The notes under the pieces: generated by a model
What the model was told of the DNA's origin: nothing
Databases searched by the model: none
What the model saw: only the letters and a program-made list of their open reading frames with translations
Assembly (NCBI GenBank): GCA_004555735.1
Contig: SFHH01000004.1
Coordinates: forward strand, 1 to 32,680
DNA: 32,680 nt
Reading direction: 5' to 3'
Source of the DNA: Acidaminococcus fermentans
Lineage (GTDB): Bacteria > Bacillota_C > Negativicutes > Acidaminococcales > Acidaminococcaceae
Part shown: piece after piece, positions 28,208 to 32,680 of the stretch
Position numbering within the stretch: the first letter of the stretch is position 1
How the letters are laid out: the number at the start of each line of letters is the position of its first letter
Made by a program: the position numbers and the translations under genes

Positions 28208-31018
28208 ATGAAGCAATATATCGTAACGGGCATGACCTGTGCATCCTGCCAGGCACATGTGGAAAAGGCAGTTGCTGGTGTGCCCGGTGTCAAGAGTGTT
28301 TCCGTATCCCTTTTGACCAACAGTATGGGGGTGGAAGGGACCGCCTCCGACAGGGATATCATCCAGGCCGTGGAGGACGCAGGGTATGGGGCGTCCGTCA
28401 AAGGGGCTGCCCAGGCCAAGCAGGGACTGGCTGAGAAACTGGCAGCTGATGAAGAGGCGCTGAAGGACCATGAGACGCCTCGGCTCCGCCGCCGGCTGTT
28501 CACTTCCCTGGGGTTCCTGTTCGTACTCATGTACATCACCATGGGCCATAACATGCTGGACTGGCCGGTGCCGGCCCTCCTGGACGGGAATCATCTGGGG
28601 CTGATGCTCACCCAGATGCTGCTGGCCATCATCGTCATGTACATCAACAAGGACTTTTACACCAGCGGCTTCAAGACCCTGTTCCATGGGGCTCCCAATA
28701 TGGATACCCTGGTGGCCCTGGGTTCTTCCGTATCTTTTTTCTGGAGCCTGGCCGTATTCTATGACATCACGTTCCTGACGGTCCACGGGACTCCTTTTGC
28801 AGAACTCCACCATATGTATATGCATGACCTGTACTTTGAAACGGCGGCTATGATCCCTTCCCTGATCACCTTGGGGAAGATGCTGGAGGCCATGAGCAAG
28901 GGCCGGACTACCGATGCCCTGAAAGGGCTCATGAAATTGGCTCCCAAGACAGCTGTGCTGATCCGGGATGGGGAGGAAGTCACCGTATCCATCGATGATG
29001 TGCAGAAAGGAGACATCTTTGCCGTCCGTCCCGGGGAAAACATCCCGGTGGATGGGGTGGTCGTCAAAGGGAATTCTGCCGTCAACGAAAGCGCCCTTAC
29101 GGGGGAAAGCCTGCCGGTGGACAAGAAGCCGGGGGATAAGGTCTCTACGGCGACCATCAACCAATCCGGGTATCTGGAATGTGAAGCTACCCGGGTCGGG
29201 GAAGACACCACATTGAGCCAGATCATCAAGCTGGTCAGCGATGCGGCGGCCACCAAGGCCCCCATCGCCCGGATCGCAGATAAGGTCTCTGCCGTATTTG
29301 TACCGGCCATCATCAGCATTGCTGTGATCACCACCATCGGCTGGCTGATCGCCGGGGCCCCTCTGGGTTCTGCCATTGCAAGGGGCATCGCTGTTTTAGT
29401 CATCGCCTGTCCCTGTGCCCTGGGGCTGGCAACCCCTGTGGCCATCATGGTAGGCAGCGGGGTGGGAGCCAAGAACGGTATCCTATTCAAGACTTCTTCT
29501 TCTTTGGAAAATGCCGGCAAGGCAGCTGTGATGGCCTTGGATAAGACCGGGACCATCACCCAGGGCCAGCCCAAAGTAACGGATGTGGTGCCTGCAGAAG
29601 GGTATACCAGAGAAAGCCTGCTCCAGCTGGCCTATGACCTGGAACAGAAATCCGAACATCCCCTGGCCAAAGCGGTGGTAGAAGAAGCCCAGGCCAAAGG
29701 GCTCCAGGCAGAAGACGTGGATGGATTCCAGGCCCTGCCGGGGAATGGGCTCCAAGTCCTCCAGAAAGGAGAGAAACTCATCGGCGGCAGCCTGAGCTTT
29801 CTGAAGAGCCTGGGGGTTGTGGACAGCACCCTGGAAGCCAAAGCTGGGGAACTGGCCAGCCAGGGCAAGACGCCCCTGGTGTTTGCCAAAGATGGGAAAT
29901 TGGCCGGGATGATCGCCGTGGCTGACGTGATCAAGGAAGACTCCGCCAAGGCCATCAAAGAACTCCAGAACATGGGGATCGAAGTGGTCATGGTCACCGG
30001 GGACAACCAACGGACTGCAGAAGCCATCGGCCGGCAGGCTGGGGTGGATAAAGTGGTGGCCGACGTCCTGCCGGAAGGCAAGGAAGCTGTGATCCGGGAA
30101 CTCCAGAAAGCCGGAGGCCTGGTGGCTATGGTAGGGGACGGCATCAATGATGCTCCGGCCCTCACCCGGGCAGATATCGGCATCGCCATCGGTGCTGGGG
30201 CCGATGTGGCCATCGATTCAGCGGACATCGTACTGATGAACAGCCGCCTCACAGATGTATCGGCAGCCGTCCGGCTGAGCCGGGGCACGGTGACCAACAT
30301 CCACGAGAACCTGTTCTGGGCCTTCTTCTACAATATGATCTGCATCCCGCTGGCAGCTGGCCTGTTCAGCTATAAGATGAATCCCATGGTAGGAGCGGCT
30401 GCCATGAGCCTGTCCAGTTTCACCGTGTGCATGAATGCCCTGCGGCTGAACCTGTTCAACCTCCATGATGCCCGGCATGACAAGAAACGGAAGAACCCGG
30501 CAGCGGATCTGGTAGAAAAAGCGGACCTGGCTCCCCAGCCGGCTGCCTGCCCGGTACCGGCAGTGGCCGGCACTCAGGTGACCTATCAGGTGAAAGGCAT
30601 GATGTGCGCCCACTGCGAAGGCCGGGTGAAGAAGGCCCTGGAAGGGCTGGACGGGGTCGTCAGCGCCCAGGCGGACCACACGGCCGGGACCGTGGAAGCC
30701 ACGGTGACCCACCCTCTGGATTATGCCTTGGTACAGCAGGCGGTGGCCAAAGCCGGTTATGAAGTGACCGGAGAAGGAAAAACGGCAGCTAAGGCAGCTG
30801 CTGGGACCACTGTGACCCTGAAAGTGAAAGGCATGATGTGCGCCCACTGCGAAGGCCGGGTGAAAAAGGCTCTGGAAGGGCTGGAGGGAGTCATCAGCGC
30901 CAAAGCCGACCATAATTCCGGCACCGTGGAAGTCACCGAAACCCGGAATGTCCCAGAAAACGACTTCAAGAGCGCCATACTGAAGGCGGGATATGAATAT
31001 GAGGGGATAGAAGCATAG
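28208..31018 (+). CDS. copA: copper-exporting P1B-type ATPase with N- and C-terminal metal domains
   Basis: A 936-residue heavy-metal ATPase that pumps Cu(I) out across the membrane. One N-terminal HMA domain (C11, C14 in GMTCASC) is followed by eight expected membrane helices. The transport motif CPC is at 401-403 and the phosphorylation site is D445 in DKTGT. TGE is at 298-300 and GDGIND at 643-648. After the last helices come two further HMA domains, with C800/C803 and C878/C881, each in GMMCAHCEGRVKKALEGL. Most CopA proteins have only N-terminal HMA domains, so this C-terminal tandem is unusual. A GAGAGG site (28195-28200) precedes the ATG. The operators upstream indicate copper induction. 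Confidence 0.95.
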   Translation: MKQYIVTGMTCASCQAHVEKAVAGVPGVKSVSVSLLTNSMGVEGTASDRDIIQAVEDAGYGASVKGAAQAKQGLAEKLAADEEALKDHETPRLRRRLFTSLGFLFVLMYITMGHNMLDWPVPALLDGNHLGLMLTQMLLAIIVMYINKDFYTSGFKTLFHGAPNMDTLVALGSSVSFFWSLAVFYDITFLTVHGTPFAELHHMYMHDLYFETAAMIPSLITLGKMLEAMSKGRTTDALKGLMKLAPKTAVLIRDGEEVTVSIDDVQKGDIFAVRPGENIPVDGVVVKGNSAVNESALTGESLPVDKKPGDKVSTATINQSGYLECEATRVGEDTTLSQIIKLVSDAAATKAPIARIADKVSAVFVPAIISIAVITTIGWLIAGAPLGSAIARGIAVLVIACPCALGLATPVAIMVGSGVGAKNGILFKTSSSLENAGKAAVMALDKTGTITQGQPKVTDVVPAEGYTRESLLQLAYDLEQKSEHPLAKAVVEEAQAKGLQAEDVDGFQALPGNGLQVLQKGEKLIGGSLSFLKSLGVVDSTLEAKAGELASQGKTPLVFAKDGKLAGMIAVADVIKEDSAKAIKELQNMGIEVVMVTGDNQRTAEAIGRQAGVDKVVADVLPEGKEAVIRELQKAGGLVAMVGDGINDAPALTRADIGIAIGAGADVAIDSADIVLMNSRLTDVSAAVRLSRGTVTNIHENLFWAFFYNMICIPLAAGLFSYKMNPMVGAAAMSLSSFTVCMNALRLNLFNLHDARHDKKRKNPAADLVEKADLAPQPAACPVPAVAGTQVTYQVKGMMCAHCEGRVKKALEGLDGVVSAQADHTAGTVEATVTHPLDYALVQQAVAKAGYEVTGEGKTAAKAAAGTTVTLKVKGMMCAHCEGRVKKALEGLEGVISAKADHNSGTVEVTETRNVPENDFKSAILKAGYEYEGIEA

Positions 31019-31025
31019 GATTGTC

Positions 31026-31039
31026 AGCTGACCGTTGAC
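31026..31039. repeat. possible remnant of a heptamer arm
   Basis: Two adjacent 7-mers (AGCTGAC, CGTTGAC) have the NNNTGAC form of the right arms of copies A-C. They sit immediately before the copA terminator hairpin, as in the composite arrangement of copies A and B. It may be coincidence. Confidence 0.3.
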
Positions 31040-31042
31040 CAG

Positions 31043-31073
31043 AGGGGCTGCCGCTTCGGTGGCAGCCCCTTTT
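31043..31073 (+). terminator. copA terminator
   Basis: AGGGGCTGCC (31043-31052) pairs with GGCAGCCCCT (31061-31070) around an 8-nt loop, followed by T residues. It is a member of the recurring hairpin family, preceded by two TGAC-ending 7-mers (31026-31039). Confidence 0.9.
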
Positions 31074-31078
31074 CCCCC

Positions 31079-31108
31079 TTGACGAAAAATCGTTAACAAC
31101 GGTATAAT
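31079..31108 (+). promoter_or_regulatory. promoter of the S1-domain gene
   Basis: TTGACG (31079-31084) and a perfect TATAAT (31103-31108) are spaced by 18 bp. CGTTAAC (31091-31097) and GTTAACG (31110-31116) form a 7-bp inverted repeat flanking the -10 box, a plausible operator of unknown regulator. Confidence 0.78.
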
Positions 31109-31151
31109 GGTTAACGTAATACCCACTGAAAAAGGAGGATGTCTTTGACTT

Positions 31152-31640
31152 ATGGCTTTGGAAAAAGGCGCAGTTGTAGATGGTATTGTCACCGGGATTA
31201 CGAATTTTGGTGCATTTGTGTCATTGCCCGAAAATAAGGTTGGTCTGATTCACATTTCTGAGGTTTCCAATGTCTTCGTCAAAGATGTACATGATTTCCT
31301 CAAGGTTAAGGACAAGGTTACGGTCAAGGTGGTTTCCATCGATGACAAAGGGAAAATCGGCCTGTCCCTGAAAGCCCTGATGCCTCCTGCTCCTGCTCCG
31401 GAACGGAAACTGGCTGGGGAAAATCGGCATTTCGAGAACAAACATCTGGACAATAAACGGTTCGACGGCAAGAAGCGGTTTGAAGGCAAACCCTTCCATG
31501 GAGCTCCCCGAGCACAGGGACCCATGAGCTTCGAAGACAAGCTTTCTAAGTTTCTGAAAGAAAGTGATGATCGTCTGCTGGATCTGAAACGGAATACGGA
31601 ATCCAAACGGGGCGGCCGTGGTGCTCGCAGAGGAGATTGA
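31152..31640 (+). CDS. yabR: S1 RNA-binding domain protein, YabR-like
   Basis: A 162-residue protein with one S1 domain (residues 3-76), including GIVTGITNFGAFVSLPENKVGLIHISEV and DDKGKIGLSLKAL. A charged low-complexity linker follows (about 77-125) with repeated lysine/asparagine/phenylalanine units such as ENKHLDNKRFDGKKRFEGK. The tail is GGRGARR. Position directly before tilS matches Bacillus yabR-tilS-hpt-ftsH, supporting the general-stress/ribosome-associated YabR group; the exact function is unknown. A strong AAAGGAGG (31131-31138) is 13 nt from ATG 31152, longer than usual. A stop codon (31146-31148) just upstream in frame excludes an earlier start. Confidence 0.9.
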   Translation: MALEKGAVVDGIVTGITNFGAFVSLPENKVGLIHISEVSNVFVKDVHDFLKVKDKVTVKVVSIDDKGKIGLSLKALMPPAPAPERKLAGENRHFENKHLDNKRFDGKKRFEGKPFHGAPRAQGPMSFEDKLSKFLKESDDRLLDLKRNTESKRGGRGARRGD

Positions 31641-31649
31641 TGAACACAC

Positions 31650-31679
31650 AAAAGGTACTTCCTCGGAAGTACCTTTTTT
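31650..31679 (+). terminator. terminator between the S1 gene and tilS
   Basis: AAAAGGTACTTCC (31650-31662) pairs perfectly with 31665-31677, and the T-run of the right arm extends to 31679. It ends just before the tilS ribosome binding site. Confidence 0.9.
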
Positions 31680-31696
31680 AATTAGAAGGTGAAAGC

Positions 31697-32680
31697 GTGA
31701 GTATACTAGAAGACAGTCTGCGGCAGCTGGTAGCGGCTTCCCCTCTGTGGCAGCCCCCTTCCCCGGCAGTGGCAGCCTGCAGCGGAGGAGCTGATTCCCT
31801 GGCCCTCACCGATGTCATGGCCAGGCAGGGGGAAGCAGACGGCGTGAGAGTCCTGGTGGTCCATGTCCAGCATCATCTCCGGGGCGAAGAAGCAGAACGG
31901 GATGCGGCCTTGGTGGAGGACTACTGCCGGGCCCGGGGGCTGGATTTCCGGCGGATGGACGTGGACCCGGGAACCCTGGCCCAGGAAGAAGGTTTATCCC
32001 TGGAGGAAGCGGCTCGGAAGCTGCGGTATGAGGCTCTGGAACAATGCCGGGAAGAAGTGGGAGCCAGCGGCATTTTCCTGGCCCATCACCAGGATGATCA
32101 GGCAGAAACGGTCCTCCTGAACCTCCTCCGGGGAACCGGGACACGGGGTATGCGGGGCATGCTGCCAGTGAGCGGATCCCTGGCTCGTCCTTTCCTGGAT
32201 ATCACCCGGAGGGACACGGAAGCGTATTGTGCGGAACAGGGGCTGACCTACTGTTTGGACAGTACCAATGAAGACCTGGCTTTCAAACGGAACTGGGTGC
32301 GGAAGAAACTCCTGCCCCTGCTGGAAACCCAGAATCCCCAGATCAGCAGGCAGCTGGCCCAGGCGGCACGATTGGCAGCCAGTGATGAGGCCTATCTGGA
32401 GGAACTGGCCGGCCGCTATCTCCGGGCTTATGGCCGGGAGGTGTTCGGCACCGTCGATGTAAAAGTGGAAAAAGAATTCGGGGCATTGCCCTTGGCCCTC
32501 CGCAGCCGAGTGATCCGGATCCTGGTCCGGAAAGCTGGCGGGGCCGAACTAGGATATGACCACGTGCAGAAAATCCTGGAAATGATTGCCCGGGGAGTGG
32601 GCAACAAAGCGTTGGATGTCCCTGGGAATGTCCGGCTGATCTATCTGAACGGCCGGTTGATGGCGGGAAAGAACCAACGG
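31697..32680 (+). CDS. tilS: tRNA(Ile)-lysidine synthase, 5' part (cut by window end)
   Basis: An open frame of 328 codons that runs to the last base of the window without a stop. The PP-loop is SGGADSLAL (about residues 29-37), followed by VQHHLRGEEAERD, LAHHQDDQAETVLLNLLRGTG and DSTNEDLAFKRNWVR, the TilS hallmarks. The enzyme uses ATP to attach lysine to C34 of the minor tRNA(Ile), changing its reading from AUG to AUA. The start is GTG 31697 behind AAGGTGA (31686-31692). It follows the S1 gene after a strong terminator, and no separate promoter is evident, so read-through may feed it. Confidence 0.93.
   Translation, partial: MSILEDSLRQLVAASPLWQPPSPAVAACSGGADSLALTDVMARQGEADGVRVLVVHVQHHLRGEEAERDAALVEDYCRARGLDFRRMDVDPGTLAQEEGLSLEEAARKLRYEALEQCREEVGASGIFLAHHQDDQAETVLLNLLRGTGTRGMRGMLPVSGSLARPFLDITRRDTEAYCAEQGLTYCLDSTNEDLAFKRNWVRKKLLPLLETQNPQISRQLAQAARLAASDEAYLEELAGRYLRAYGREVFGTVDVKVEKEFGALPLALRSRVIRILVRKAGGAELGYDHVQKILEMIARGVGNKALDVPGNVRLIYLNGRLMAGKNQR

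Noticed and set aside
31093..31099. Rex redox-regulator site at the S1-gene promoter
   Set aside because: Only one TTAACAA half-site is present; the second half expected at the right spacing is missing.

Overview
The window looks like chromosomal core sequence from a fairly GC-rich anaerobic Firmicute, most likely a Negativicute close to Acidaminococcus. The evidence is FapR-type lipid control, FabK in place of FabI, a 2x[4Fe-4S] ferredoxin, a PolC-type replicase, strong AGGAGG ribosome binding sites and consensus TTGACA/TATAAT promoters. The genus is an inference. I see no rRNA, tRNA, CRISPR, prophage or transposase gene.

Layout: the 3' end of an acetate kinase gene (1-49); yceD-rpmF with a strong terminator; a transaldolase gene; then a type II fatty-acid synthesis operon (1741-9330), fapR-plsX-fabH-fabD-fabG-acpP-fabK-fabF-rnc, with a FapR operator at its promoter. 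A convergent ilvE (minus strand, 9624-10649) follows. A divergent pair encodes an Elp3-like radical SAM protein and an AlaX-type tRNA editing protein. Next come rpsB-tsf and pyrH-frr-(small ORF)-ferredoxin, then uppS-cdsA-dxr-rseP-ispG-proS-mgtC-polC. The window ends with copA behind copper-type operators, a YabR-like S1 protein, and the 5' part of tilS, cut by the window end.

The genes link membrane-lipid supply (FapR regulon, PlsX, CdsA), isoprenoid and cell-wall carrier synthesis (Dxr, IspG, UppS), translation (L32, S2, EF-Ts, RRF, ProRS, AlaX, TilS), envelope proteolysis (RseP) and replication (PolC).

Three things stand out. (1) PolC lacks the roughly 180-residue DEDD exonuclease normally inserted in its PHP domain, yet its PHP domain keeps all nine metal-ligand positions, including an Asp that I recall as Asn in Bacillus PolC. 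This suggests PHP-based proofreading or proofreading in trans. (2) Three intergenic elements of about 150-190 bp are bracketed by inverted arrays of 7-bp repeats (GTCAYWN) and carry internal hairpins. Two are clear homologues in opposite orientation, and one forms nearly the whole proS-mgtC spacer. (3) A near-identical terminator hairpin (GGGGCTGYYGC and its complement) recurs at most transcription-unit ends and is often next to those elements.
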